Positions 32,847-39,777 of a DNA stretch of 39,777 bases are shown here, piece by piece. Every line of letters begins with the position of its first letter. Position 1 is the first letter of the stretch. The position numbers were made by a program, and so were the translations under genes. The stretch is taken from the NCBI GenBank assembly GCA_028876375.1, contig JAGWSB010000016.1, positions 1-39,777 on the forward strand, given 5' to 3'. The stretch is from Chloroflexota bacterium. Its GTDB lineage: Bacteria; Chloroflexota; Limnocylindria; P2-11E. The notes beneath the pieces are model-generated. The model ran no database searches. It was not told the origin of the DNA and saw only the letters and a list, made by a program, of their open reading frames with translations.

Positions 32847-33326
32847 GTGCGCATCGCCGTCAGCGGGGACGCGCCGGTGGACCTCGGGCAGGTCCGGCGC
32901 GCGGTGCGCGCCGCGCTCAGGCCCTACCGCCTGCCGCGTGACACCCAGCTAGCGATCGCCTTCGTCGACGACGCCGAGATGAGACGCCTCAACCGCGCGC
33001 ACCGCGGTAAGGACCGCACGACGGACGTTCTCTCCTTCGGGCAGGAGCTCCCGCCGGGCGCCAAAGGCGAGGCGGCGCGCGGCGCGCTCCGGCGCGACGT
33101 CGACGGCGGCCTCCAGCTCGGCGACCTCGTCATCAGCGTCGCGCAGGCGCGGCGGCAGGCGAAGCGCGGGGGCCGCGCCCTCGGTCGGGAGGTCGCCTTC
33201 CTGGCGGCCCATGGAGCTCTCCACCTCCTCGGCTACGAGGACGAGACACCGGATGGATACCGCGAGATGGTCCGTCTGGGTACCGCGGCGGTGGTAAATG
33301 CGCCCAAAGGTGTGAGAACTCTGTAA
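32847..33326 (+). CDS. ybeY: Endoribonuclease YbeY (rRNA maturation factor)
   Basis: 159 residues. YbeY is a zinc-dependent single-strand RNase for 16S 3'-end maturation and quality control. RTTDVLSFGQE and LGDLVISVAQARRQAK are family motifs. The zinc motif HGxLHLxGYDH reads HGALHLLGYEDET, so the third His ligand position is Asp. Asp can bind zinc, but this is a departure from the canonical site. GTG 32847 is chosen because AGGTGAG lies 6 nt before it; the 714-aa track ORF is a shadow over the HD gene. Last gene of the rpsU-to-ybeY run; a GGTCGG/CCGACC hairpin follows the stop. Confidence 0.88.
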   Translation: MRIAVSGDAPVDLGQVRRAVRAALRPYRLPRDTQLAIAFVDDAEMRRLNRAHRGKDRTTDVLSFGQELPPGAKGEAARGALRRDVDGGLQLGDLVISVAQARRQAKRGGRALGREVAFLAAHGALHLLGYEDETPDGYREMVRLGTAAVVNAPKGVRTL

Positions 33327-33354
33327 GGTCGGCAACTTCGCGGGCGCCCCGACC
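33327..33354 (+). terminator. Weak hairpin after ybeY
   Basis: GGTCGG (33327-33332) pairs with CCGACC (33349-33354) across a 16-nt loop directly after the ybeY stop. No T run. It lies in the 47-nt gap before the secreted hydrolase gene. Confidence 0.25.
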
Positions 33355-33373
33355 GTTACAACACTCGACCGAT

Positions 33374-34981
33374 ATGAGGGGCCTGCGGATCCTCGTCGCC
33401 CTCGCGCTCGTCGTCGCGACGCTGCCGCTGCGCGCGGCGCCCGCCGCCGCGGCGACGCTGCCGTCGCAGCTCGATGCGCTGGCGTCGTCGTTCGCCGGCC
33501 AGGCCGGCGTGTGGATCGGCGATCCGCTGCTGCCCGACCCGCTGTACGCGCAGAACGCGGACACGCCCGTCGTCACCGCGTCGCTGTACAAGCTCGGCGT
33601 CCTCGCCGAGGCCGAGCGGCTCGTGGACGCCGGGAAGCTGCACTACTCCGACACGATCCAGATCGACCCGGAAGACATCACCGCCGACGGATCGTTCGAG
33701 GCGCCGGGCGACGTGCTCACGCTCGACCAGGCGCTCGAGGCGATGATCACGGTCTCCGACAACGGAACGGCGATGCACCTCTGGCGGATGCTCGGCCCGG
33801 CGAACATCGACGACACGCTGGCGAAGAACGGCATCAAGGGATTCCACGTCGCTCTCACCGAGGACGAGGACAACACCGCGACGCCGAGAGCCATCGGCAC
33901 CTACTTCACCCTCCTCGCGAAGGGCAAGCTGGTCTCGTCCGCGGCGTCGCAGCGGATGCTGCGGCGGCTCGAGCGGCAGCAGATCAACGACCGTATCCCG
34001 TCGCAGCTGCCGGAGGGGACGATCGTCGCGCACAAGACGGGCAACCTCGCGGGCCTCGTCCACGACGCCGGGATCGTCTTCACGCCCCGCGGCGCCCGCG
34101 TCGTCGTCGGCATGACGTGGGACGCGGACGAGGGCGTCGCGGACGACTTCATCGCGCACCTCGCGTCGACGGTCTACGCCGCGGCGCTCCTTCCGCCGGC
34201 GTCGCCGCGCTACACGCTCCCGTTCCTCGACGGCGGCGCGTTCTACGCGGAGCGCGGTGCGACGCTGGTCGTCCCGGTCCAGGTCCAGAACGCGGGCGAC
34301 GCGGCGTGGACGCTCGGCGGCGACGGACGGATGGGGCTGGGTTGGGAGCTCCGCGACGCCAAGGACGCCGTCCTCTCGCGCTCGTCCCAGCCGCTCGCGC
34401 TCGGCAACGTCGCTCCGGGCGCCGCCGTCACCCTTCCGCTCGTCGTCCCCATGCCGGAGCAGCCGGGTGACGCGAAGCTCGTGCTCGGGCTCGTCGACGC
34501 GGCCGGCCGTCAGCTCTCGGGCTACGGCGTGGCGACGGTGACGGTGCCGGTGCGCGTACACCTGCCGTTCGTCGTCGAGCCGGTCATCCGGATCCCGCGC
34601 GAGCTGCACCGCGGCGAGGCATCGATGATCGAGGTCGACTACACGGCGCTCGATCCCGTCCGCGCCGAGGACCACTCGCTCGCGCTCTCGTGGCGCCTCA
34701 TCCACGACCCCACGAACCGCGTCGTCGCGCGGGGGACGGTCCCGCTCGGCGTGATGAAGACGTACGAGCGCGCGGGGTCGTTCTTCGCTCCGCTGGTCGC
34801 GCCGAACATGCGCGGGAGCTACGTCCTCGAGTACGAGATCCGCGAGGGCGGATACGTCGCCAGCGTCACGCAGCAGGAGACGGTCGAGGTCGGGCAGCGG
34901 CGCACGTACGGCGACCAGGGCGGGCCCGTCGCGCGACCGCGGGGGCCGATCGCGTCGCACGGAGCGTCGGGCCTGCGCTAG
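33374..34981 (+). CDS. Secreted class-A beta-lactamase-like serine hydrolase with C-terminal Ig-like domains
   Basis: 535 residues. A cleavable signal peptide (about 1-27, RILVALALVVATLPLRAAPAAAA) precedes a class-A beta-lactamase/DD-peptidase fold: SLYK (SxxK with the nucleophile Ser), SDNGT (SDN) and HKTGN (KTG). No lactamase omega-loop ExxxN is obvious; the corresponding region reads LTEDEDNTATPRA. Residues about 290-520 are beta-rich, with repeated Ig-like segments (VVPVQVQNAGDAAWTLGGDG; VPVRVHLPFVVEP). A wall-acting esterase or peptidase is as likely as antibiotic hydrolysis. The gene stands alone after ybeY and ends 12 nt from the convergent ABC permease. Confidence 0.85.
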   Translation: MRGLRILVALALVVATLPLRAAPAAAATLPSQLDALASSFAGQAGVWIGDPLLPDPLYAQNADTPVVTASLYKLGVLAEAERLVDAGKLHYSDTIQIDPEDITADGSFEAPGDVLTLDQALEAMITVSDNGTAMHLWRMLGPANIDDTLAKNGIKGFHVALTEDEDNTATPRAIGTYFTLLAKGKLVSSAASQRMLRRLERQQINDRIPSQLPEGTIVAHKTGNLAGLVHDAGIVFTPRGARVVVGMTWDADEGVADDFIAHLASTVYAAALLPPASPRYTLPFLDGGAFYAERGATLVVPVQVQNAGDAAWTLGGDGRMGLGWELRDAKDAVLSRSSQPLALGNVAPGAAVTLPLVVPMPEQPGDAKLVLGLVDAAGRQLSGYGVATVTVPVRVHLPFVVEPVIRIPRELHRGEASMIEVDYTALDPVRAEDHSLALSWRLIHDPTNRVVARGTVPLGVMKTYERAGSFFAPLVAPNMRGSYVLEYEIREGGYVASVTQQETVEVGQRRTYGDQGGPVARPRGPIASHGASGLR

Positions 34982-34993
34982 AGGTCGACCCGC

Positions 34994-35806
34994 TCAGCGC
35001 CAGCGGCTGAGGATGTTCTCCCGCTGGAACGCGAGGCGCGCGGCGACGAACACGACCGTGTCGACGACGACGAGGACGATCGCCGTGCGGATGAACGACT
35101 CGTTGTTGATGACCACGCGCCCGGTCACCTGCGCGATCCCCAGCGCGACGACGGGGACGACGACGAGGCCGCCGATCTGCTGGGCCACGCGGATGTCGTT
35201 CACGCGCGTCGAGATGAGGATGCCGAGGTTCACCGACAGCGCCGTCAGCAGCGGGACCATGACGATCACGGCGAGGATCCAGCGCGGCGCCGTCACGGCG
35301 TGCACCGCGGCCGGGCTCCCGAGGGCCAGCACCGACGCGAGGTAGATCGCGTACGCGATCCACGTCACGATGACCGCGGGGATGGTCGAGGCGATGCTCT
35401 TCGCCAGAAGCAGCTCGCCGACGCCGACGGGCGTGGCCAGGAGCGGCTCGAGGGTCCGCGCGGACTTCTCGCCGATCACGGAGTAGATCGCGATGGTGAG
35501 CGGCACGACCGTCGGGATGAGCATGAAGAGGACGAGGAAGTACGTCGCGATGAACCCCTGCACCGCCTCTCGCGGATCGAGGCCCGCCGCCGCCGGAGCG
35601 GACGCGTAGAGCGCCTGCACGTCCTTCTCGCTCGGCGGGTAGAGGGCGGCGGCGTACACGGCGAGGATGCCCGCGGCGAGGATGACGATCGGCGGGAACA
35701 GGGTCATCCCGACCAGGAGCTTGTTCCCGAGCGTCTCGCGCCACTCGCGCGCGCAGACGGAGGTGACGATGGTGCGGCGCGTCGCGCGTGCGGCGACGGC
35801 GCTCAT
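34994..35806 (-). CDS. ABC-2 type transporter permease
   Basis: 270 residues with about six hydrophobic helices (LLVGMTLFPPIVILAAGIL, ATYFLVLFMLIPTVVPLTIA, IPAVIVTWIAYAIYL, WILAVIVMVPLLTALSVNL, LVVVPVVALGIAQV, TAIVLVVVDTVVFVAARLA). The ABC-2 motif GEKSARTLEPLLATPV follows the second helix. It forms the membrane half of an exporter with the ATPase encoded just upstream, whose stop overlaps this ATG by 4 nt. NatB-like sodium efflux or drug export are both possible; the sequence alone does not decide. Confidence 0.9.
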   Translation of the reverse strand: MSAVAARATRRTIVTSVCAREWRETLGNKLLVGMTLFPPIVILAAGILAVYAAALYPPSEKDVQALYASAPAAAGLDPREAVQGFIATYFLVLFMLIPTVVPLTIAIYSVIGEKSARTLEPLLATPVGVGELLLAKSIASTIPAVIVTWIAYAIYLASVLALGSPAAVHAVTAPRWILAVIVMVPLLTALSVNLGILISTRVNDIRVAQQIGGLVVVPVVALGIAQVTGRVVINNESFIRTAIVLVVVDTVVFVAARLAFQRENILSRWR

Positions 35807-36741
35807 CGCGCCTCCGCCGCGCCGTGCACGACCTTCAGGTAGACGTCCTCGAGCGAGACCCGCCGCTCGGTGACGAAGGCGACCTCGGCGCCGGCGTCGA
35901 CGAGCGCGCGCACGAGGGCGGGATCCGTCCGCAGCGGGTCGTCGGTCCGCACGAGGATGGATCCGTTCTCGAGCCAGGCCTCGCGCACGCCCTCGACGCA
36001 CCGGACGCGCGCGAGGTGGTCGGGACGCGGCGACGGAACGACGCGCACCTCGACGGTGCGGCCGTACAGCTCCGCGCGCAGCCGATCGGGGGTGTCGATG
36101 CGGATCACGCTGCGCCGGAAGAAGGCGATGCGGTCGCACAAGCGGTCGGCCTCGTCGAGGTTGTGCGTGCACAGGAAGACGGTGCGGCCCTCCTTCGCGA
36201 GCGACACGATGAGGTCGCGCACCGTGCGCGCCGCGTCGGGGTCGAGGCCGGTCGTCGGCTCGTCGAGGAACAGGATCCGCGGCTCGTGCAGCGCCGCGCG
36301 CGCGATCGCCATCTTCTGCTTCATCCCGCGCGAGAAAGTGGCGACGGGGATGTCGCGCTGCGCGCCCAGCCCCATGAGCTCGAGGTAGCGCTCGACCCGC
36401 GCCTCCATCTCGCGGCCGGAGAGGCCGTACAGGGCGGCGAAGAAGCGCAGGTTGTCCGCCGCGGAGAGGCGCTCGTAGAGGCCGGGGTGCTCCGTCAGGA
36501 TCCCGACGGAGGCGCGGATGCGAGCGTCGTCGCGCCCCAGGCGCAGCCCCGCGACCTCGGCGCCGCCGCCGCTCGGAGCGACGAGGGCGCACAGGAGCCG
36601 CAGCGTCGTCGTCTTGCCCGCGCCGTTCGGGCCGAGGAAGCCGAAAACCTCGCCCTCGTGCACCTCGATGTCGAGGCCGTCGACCGCGAGGAGCTTCCCG
36701 AAGCGCTTCGTGAGGCCCTCCGTCCGGAGGACGATCGCCAC
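35803..36741 (-). CDS. ABC-2 exporter ATP-binding protein (CcmA/NatA type)
   Basis: 312 residues. Walker A LGPNGAGKTTTLRLLCAL, signature FSRGMKQKMAIARAAL, Walker B RILFLDEPTTGLDPDAA and switch His THNLDEADRLCD. The signature begins with FSRGMKQ, typical of the ABC-2 exporter class. A regulatory tail of about 90 residues (RTVEVRVVPSPRPDHLARV...) follows. Starts at GTG 36741, 6 nt after a TACGCT box and without a ribosome site. Divergent from the histidine kinase, 124 nt away. Confidence 0.92.
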   Translation of the reverse strand: MAIVLRTEGLTKRFGKLLAVDGLDIEVHEGEVFGFLGPNGAGKTTTLRLLCALVAPSGGGAEVAGLRLGRDDARIRASVGILTEHPGLYERLSAADNLRFFAALYGLSGREMEARVERYLELMGLGAQRDIPVATFSRGMKQKMAIARAALHEPRILFLDEPTTGLDPDAARTVRDLIVSLAKEGRTVFLCTHNLDEADRLCDRIAFFRRSVIRIDTPDRLRAELYGRTVEVRVVPSPRPDHLARVRCVEGVREAWLENGSILVRTDDPLRTDPALVRALVDAGAEVAFVTERRVSLEDVYLKVVHGAAEAR

Positions 36742-36747
36742 ACCGGG

Positions 36748-36753
36748 AGCGTA
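36748..36753 (-). promoter_or_regulatory. Candidate -10 box (TACGCT) for the exporter ATPase
   Basis: On the minus strand TACGCT is followed by CCCGGT and then the GTG start, the same short spacing seen before rpsT. Confidence 0.45.
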
Positions 36754-36853
36754 GCCGTCCCCCGGCGCGCGGACCGGGGCTCCGGAGAGACGAGGTCGAG
36801 CACCCGGGGCCCGAGCGAAAGCCGTGCCCGAGCGAAGGTCGGAAGGGCCATGC

Positions 36854-36859
36854 CATCAT
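36854..36859 (+). promoter_or_regulatory. Candidate -10 box (CATCAT) for the histidine kinase
   Basis: CATCAT plus 6 nt precedes GTG 36866; no ribosome site is present. It is a weaker match than the TANNNT boxes. Confidence 0.3.
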
Positions 36860-36865
36860 CAACGT

Positions 36866-38491
36866 GTGAGCGACGTGGATCGGAAGATCCAGGAGCTCTC
36901 GTTCCTCCACGAGATCACCCAGCTCGCCTCTTCCACCCGCGACTGGGACGAGATGCTCCGGATCGTCATCGATCGTTCGACGGACGCGATGCACACCGAC
37001 GTGGCGTCGCTGTACCTCGTCGACAAGCGCGAGGGGCGACTGCGCCTGGTCGCCACGAACGGCCTCGACCGCCGGGGCATCGGCCGTGCCGAGCTGCGCG
37101 TCGGCGAAGGCATCACCGGATGGGTCGCGGCCGCGCGCGTCCCGCTCGCCGCGCGCGACGTGCGCAAGGAGCCGCGCTTCAAGTGGATCCCCGGCATCGA
37201 CGAGCCGCGCTTCACCTCGATGCTGTCGGTCCCGCTCGTCGTGCGCGACGAGCTCGTCGGCGTCATGAACGTGCAGACCGTCGCGCCGCGCGACTTCAGC
37301 AAGGACGAGGTCCAGTTCCTCCAGACGGTCGCGGACCAGGTCGCCGGCATCATCGACAAGGCGCGGCTCCACCGCGAGGCCGAGCGCAAGCTGCGCGAGG
37401 TGTCCGCGCTCTTCGAGGTATCCAACGTCCTCACCTCGACGCTCGACCTCGACGAGGTCCTGCAGCTCGTCGTCGACCGTTTGATCCGCGTCTATCCCGG
37501 CGCCTCCGGCGCGCTGCTCCTGCGCGACGAGGAGGGCGGCGCGCGCGTGCGCGCGCGGAGCGGCGACCTCGGCAAGGCCGCGCTGCAGGCCACGCAGCAG
37601 GCGCTCGCGGAAGCGCGGCCGATCGTCGCGACCGACCACCTCGCGGTCCCGCTCCTCGTCGGCGACCGTCTCCTCGGCGCCGTCGGGCTGCGCGTGCCGG
37701 GGTACAAGGAGTTCCTCGACGAGGAGGTGTCGTTCGTCGGGGCGCTGGCCAATCAGGCCGCGCTCGCGATCGACAAGGCGTCGCTCTACGAGCTCGAGCG
37801 GCAGACGGCGCAGACGCTGCGCGAGCTCGAGCGCGCGCGTTCGGAGTTCGTCGCCGTCGTCACGCACGACCTGCGGACGCCGCTGTCGATCATCCGCGGA
37901 CACCTCGACCTCATAGCCGAGCGCAGCGGGGCGAAGCGCGAGGCGGCCGAGGCGGCGACGCAGGTGAAGCGGCTCGACGAGCTGGTCGACCGGATCGTGG
38001 AGAGCGTGCGCGACGACCGCCCGGAGCTCACCGTGCGGCGCGCGCGGTTCGACGTGCGCGCGGCGACGATCAAGGCGCTCACCGAGGTGGCGCCGATGGT
38101 CCGCATGCACAAGCTGCGCGCGCCGCGCCCGGGCGCCGCGGTGTGGGCGCGCGGCGACCGCGCGAAGACCGCCGAGGTCGTCTCCGGACTGGTGCACAAC
38201 GCGACGAAGTACGCGCCGGAGGGGACGACGATCGCGGTGGGCATCTCGAAGGACGGCGACAGCGCCGTGGTGCGCGTCTCGGACGGGGGCCCCGGCGTCC
38301 CGGTCGAGGACCGCGAGCGCATCTTCCATCCCTTCGTCCGCGGCGACGGCGCGGCGCGCGGCGTCCCCGGGACGGGCATCGGGCTCTACGCCTGCCGCCG
38401 CATCGTCGAGGCGCAGGGCGGCCGCCTCTGGTACGAGGACGCGCCGGGCGGCGGAGCCTCCTTCGCCTTCTCGATCCCGAGGCCGCGGTGA
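36866..38491 (+). CDS. GAF-GAF sensor histidine kinase
   Basis: 541 residues, cytoplasmic: no TM segment. GAF 1 about residues 25-165 (VASLYLVDKREGRLRLVA, VGEGITGWVAAAR, SVPLVVRDELVGVMNVQ), GAF 2 about 190-320 (LLLRDEEGGARVRARSGD, VPLLVGDRLLGAVGLRV), then the HisKA H-box FVAVVTHDLRTPLSIIRGH and HATPase with N-box VHNATKYAPEG, VSDGGPGVP and GTGIGLYACRRIVE. GAF domains often bind small ligands or sense redox state. GTG 36866 gives VSDVDRKIQELSFLHEI; the upstream track start is intergenic. Overlaps the response regulator by GTGA, so they form a two-component pair. Confidence 0.93.
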   Translation: MSDVDRKIQELSFLHEITQLASSTRDWDEMLRIVIDRSTDAMHTDVASLYLVDKREGRLRLVATNGLDRRGIGRAELRVGEGITGWVAAARVPLAARDVRKEPRFKWIPGIDEPRFTSMLSVPLVVRDELVGVMNVQTVAPRDFSKDEVQFLQTVADQVAGIIDKARLHREAERKLREVSALFEVSNVLTSTLDLDEVLQLVVDRLIRVYPGASGALLLRDEEGGARVRARSGDLGKAALQATQQALAEARPIVATDHLAVPLLVGDRLLGAVGLRVPGYKEFLDEEVSFVGALANQAALAIDKASLYELERQTAQTLRELERARSEFVAVVTHDLRTPLSIIRGHLDLIAERSGAKREAAEAATQVKRLDELVDRIVESVRDDRPELTVRRARFDVRAATIKALTEVAPMVRMHKLRAPRPGAAVWARGDRAKTAEVVSGLVHNATKYAPEGTTIAVGISKDGDSAVVRVSDGGPGVPVEDRERIFHPFVRGDGAARGVPGTGIGLYACRRIVEAQGGRLWYEDAPGGGASFAFSIPRPR

Positions 38492-39165
38492 CCAGCGTCC
38501 TCATCGTCGACGACGACCGCGCGATGGTCGGGATGGTCGCGGCGCTCCTGGGCGATCAGGGCTACGACCTCTCTACCGCGTACGACGGCGAGCAGGCGCT
38601 GCGCCGCCATGCGGACGATCCTCCGGACCTCATCATCCTCGACCGCCGGCTCCCACGGCTCGACGGCGACGAGGTCTGCCGGCGGATCCGCGCGACGTCC
38701 GACACGCCGATCCTCATGCTCACCGGGGAGAAGGGGAGCGCCGAGCGCGCGAAGCTGCTCGAGGTCGGCGCCGACGACTACCTCGAGAAGCCGTTCGACC
38801 GCCGCGAGCTCGTCGCGCGCGTCCGCGCGCTGCTGCGCCGCGCGCGCGGGACGAAGCGCGCCGCCGGCCCCGTCGAGATCGGCGCCCTCGTCGTCGATCC
38901 GCGGACGCACAGCGCGACCGTCGAAGGGCGAGCCCTCGCGCTCACGCCGACGGAGTTCCGGCTGCTCGCGGCGCTCGCCGCGCGTGCGGGTGAGGTCGTC
39001 GAGCGGAAGGCGCTCCTGCGCGCCGCGTGGCCCGACGAGCGCGACCCCGACCCGGAGTGGCTGAAGGCGCACCTCGCGCGGCTGCGCTCGAAGCTCGACG
39101 AGGCGGGCGGCCCGGTGCCGGTCAACGTGCGCGGGGTCGGGTACCGCCTCGGGTCCGCCGACTAA
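38488..39165 (+). CDS. OmpR/PhoB-family response regulator
   Basis: 225 residues. Receiver (1-115) with VDDDRAM, phosphoacceptor Asp in LIILDRRLPRLDG, Thr in LMLTGEKG and Lys in LEKPFDRREL. The C-terminal winged helix (about 130-222) has ALTPTEFRLLAALAARAGEVV, HLARLRSKLDEAGG and VRGVGYRLG. Coupled to the GAF kinase by GTGA, so it is its likely partner. Its TAA stop overlaps the stop of the convergent receiver-like gene (CTAA). Targets are unknown; the divergent ABC exporter is a reasonable candidate. Confidence 0.94.
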   Translation: MTSVLIVDDDRAMVGMVAALLGDQGYDLSTAYDGEQALRRHADDPPDLIILDRRLPRLDGDEVCRRIRATSDTPILMLTGEKGSAERAKLLEVGADDYLEKPFDRRELVARVRALLRRARGTKRAAGPVEIGALVVDPRTHSATVEGRALALTPTEFRLLAALAARAGEVVERKALLRAAWPDERDPDPEWLKAHLARLRSKLDEAGGPVPVNVRGVGYRLGSAD

Positions 39166-39575
39166 GCAGCCGGAGGGCGCTCCTCGTCGCGGCGTCGCAG
39201 GTCGTTCACCGCCTGGAGCAGCTCGGCGCGCGTCATCCCGTCGGCCACCAGCAGCGCGGCGTCGGGGTCGAGCTCGAGCGCCTGGCCGACGAGGAGCTCG
39301 CGCTCGTCCGGCGGCAGGTCGATCACGGTGAGCGAGGGATCGACGTCGCGGAGGATGACCATCGCGCTCTCGTGCGCGTCGGCGACGTGGACCATGTACC
39401 CGGCCGAGCGCAGGCCGTCGACGTGCTGATGCCGCGCGGGACCGCTATCGGCGACGAGGAGGATCGTCGGCCAGCGCGGCCGGAAGCGGCCGGTCTCCGT
39501 GATCCGGCCAGCCGCGACGATGCCCTGCCGCGCCTCCACTGTGACGGGCCGGTGCACGCGCGGTGCCATGCGCAT
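39162..39575 (-). CDS. Degenerate receiver-like protein
   Basis: 137 residues from ATG 39575 (or 135 from ATG 39569). After a basic N-terminal region the sequence looks like a CheY fold: PTILLVADSGPARHQHVDGL, a strand with a possible phosphoacceptor in LTVIDLPPDE, ALLVADGMT, and a final helix RAELLQAVNDLRRR. The second acidic residue of the usual DD pair is missing and the conserved Lys-Pro is absent, so it is probably a pseudo-receiver. Convergent with the OmpR-type regulator, stops overlapping. The longer 184-aa track version runs over a GC-rich intergenic hairpin and is not supported. Confidence 0.55.
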   Translation of the reverse strand: MRMAPRVHRPVTVEARQGIVAAGRITETGRFRPRWPTILLVADSGPARHQHVDGLRSAGYMVHVADAHESAMVILRDVDPSLTVIDLPPDERELLVGQALELDPDAALLVADGMTRAELLQAVNDLRRRDEERPPAA

Positions 39576-39610
39576 GACGGAACGCGACGCACGAGCGCGC
39601 ACCGCAGGGC

Positions 39611-39632
39611 CCGCCCGCGGGCGAGCGGGCGG
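39611..39632. terminator. GC-rich hairpin between two minus-strand genes
   Basis: CCGCCCGC / GCGGGCGG, 8 bp with a 6-nt loop, lies 17 nt downstream of the membrane-protein stop. No T run; possible weak terminator. Confidence 0.25.
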
Positions 39633-39649
39633 CCGGACGGAGCGGTCAG

Positions 39650-39777
39650 CTATGCCGCGGCGGGCTGCAGCTCCGCGGTCGCCGCGGTCGATGCCGTGCT
39701 CGGCGCCGCGAGCCACGCGACCACGAGCGCGAGGAACGACGCGATCGCCAGGATCGAGGTGCCGTCCAGCGCTGGCA
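39650..39777 (-). CDS. C-terminal end of a membrane protein, cut by the window edge
   Basis: The last 42 codons of a minus-strand gene that continues past the right edge. One hydrophobic segment (SILAIASFLALVVAWLAAP) is followed by a short Ala/Thr-rich tail and TAG. High GC3 supports a real frame. It might be the final helix of a polytopic protein or a lone C-terminal anchor. The family cannot be told from this fragment. Confidence 0.5.
   Translation of the reverse strand, partial: PALDGTSILAIASFLALVVAWLAAPSTASTAATAELQPAAA

Noticed and set aside
34994-38329. 1111-aa minus-strand ORF running through the kinase into the exporter
   Set aside because: Only its C-terminal 270 residues are the ABC-2 permease; the rest is a shadow of the ATPase and kinase genes produced by high GC and few stops.

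Overview
The window is a 39.8-kb piece of a very GC-rich bacterial chromosome. I counted about 75-78% GC on a few coding lines. It is almost entirely coding, with many 1-4 nt stop/start overlaps, and no stretch over 300 bases lacks a gene. The content is core housekeeping with no outer-membrane genes. CIRCE/HrcA control, a DUF4388 protein, GAF-type sensor kinases, YqfF/PgpH, YbeY and a small bL37-like protein together suggest a Gram-positive-type or Terrabacteria lineage. A soil or freshwater Chloroflexota (Limnocylindria-like) is my best guess; this placement is inference, not proof.

Layout. 1-3.9 kb: a GH38 alpha-mannosidase open at the left edge, a convergent excalibur lipoprotein, and an MsmX/MalK-type sugar ABC ATPase. 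3.9-10.8 kb: a large protein with a duplicated DUF4388-winged-helix unit, a ROK sugar kinase, then gap-pgk-eno. 10.9-18.3 kb: rpsT (minus), murJ-galK-galU, and lepA-unknown-hemW. 18.4-20.6 kb: a histone-H1-like Lys/Arg protein, a shared terminator, a tiny bL37-like ORF overlapping an unknown gene (both minus), then a Crp/Fnr regulator and a receiver-only protein. 20.6-26.6 kb: the CIRCE-controlled hrcA-grpE-dnaK group, dnaJ, prmA and rsmE. 26.6-33.3 kb: plsY-like (minus), a HIT protein, rpsU, yqeY, phoH interrupted by an intein, pgpH/yqfF and ybeY. 33.4-39.8 kb: a secreted class-A-beta-lactamase-like hydrolase, an ABC-2 exporter pair (minus), a GAF-GAF histidine kinase with an OmpR-type regulator, a degenerate receiver (minus) and the tail of a membrane protein.

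How the genes work together. The GH38 enzyme, sugar ABC ATPase, ROK kinase and gap-pgk-eno form a path from glycan breakdown to lower glycolysis; tpiA is absent from the usual gap-pgk-tpi order. galK/galU feed UDP-sugars, and murJ and plsY-like serve the envelope. hrcA-grpE-dnaK-dnaJ is the repressed chaperone set. prmA, rsmE, rpsU, ybeY, lepA and the small basic proteins concern the ribosome.

Most notable. (1) A complete 434-residue intein with a LAGLIDADG endonuclease sits exactly between Lys and Ser of the PhoH P-loop and has clearly lower GC. (2) Repeated TANNNT-type -10 boxes lie 6-9 nt before start codons, suggesting common leaderless transcription. (3) Several genes have no ATG/GTG/TTG at the start their family requires (CTG or ATA candidates). 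(4) A 35-codon bL37-like ORF overlaps another gene in a different frame. (5) HrcA appears to lack its central region. (6) A two-hairpin repeat occurs after both eno and dnaK.
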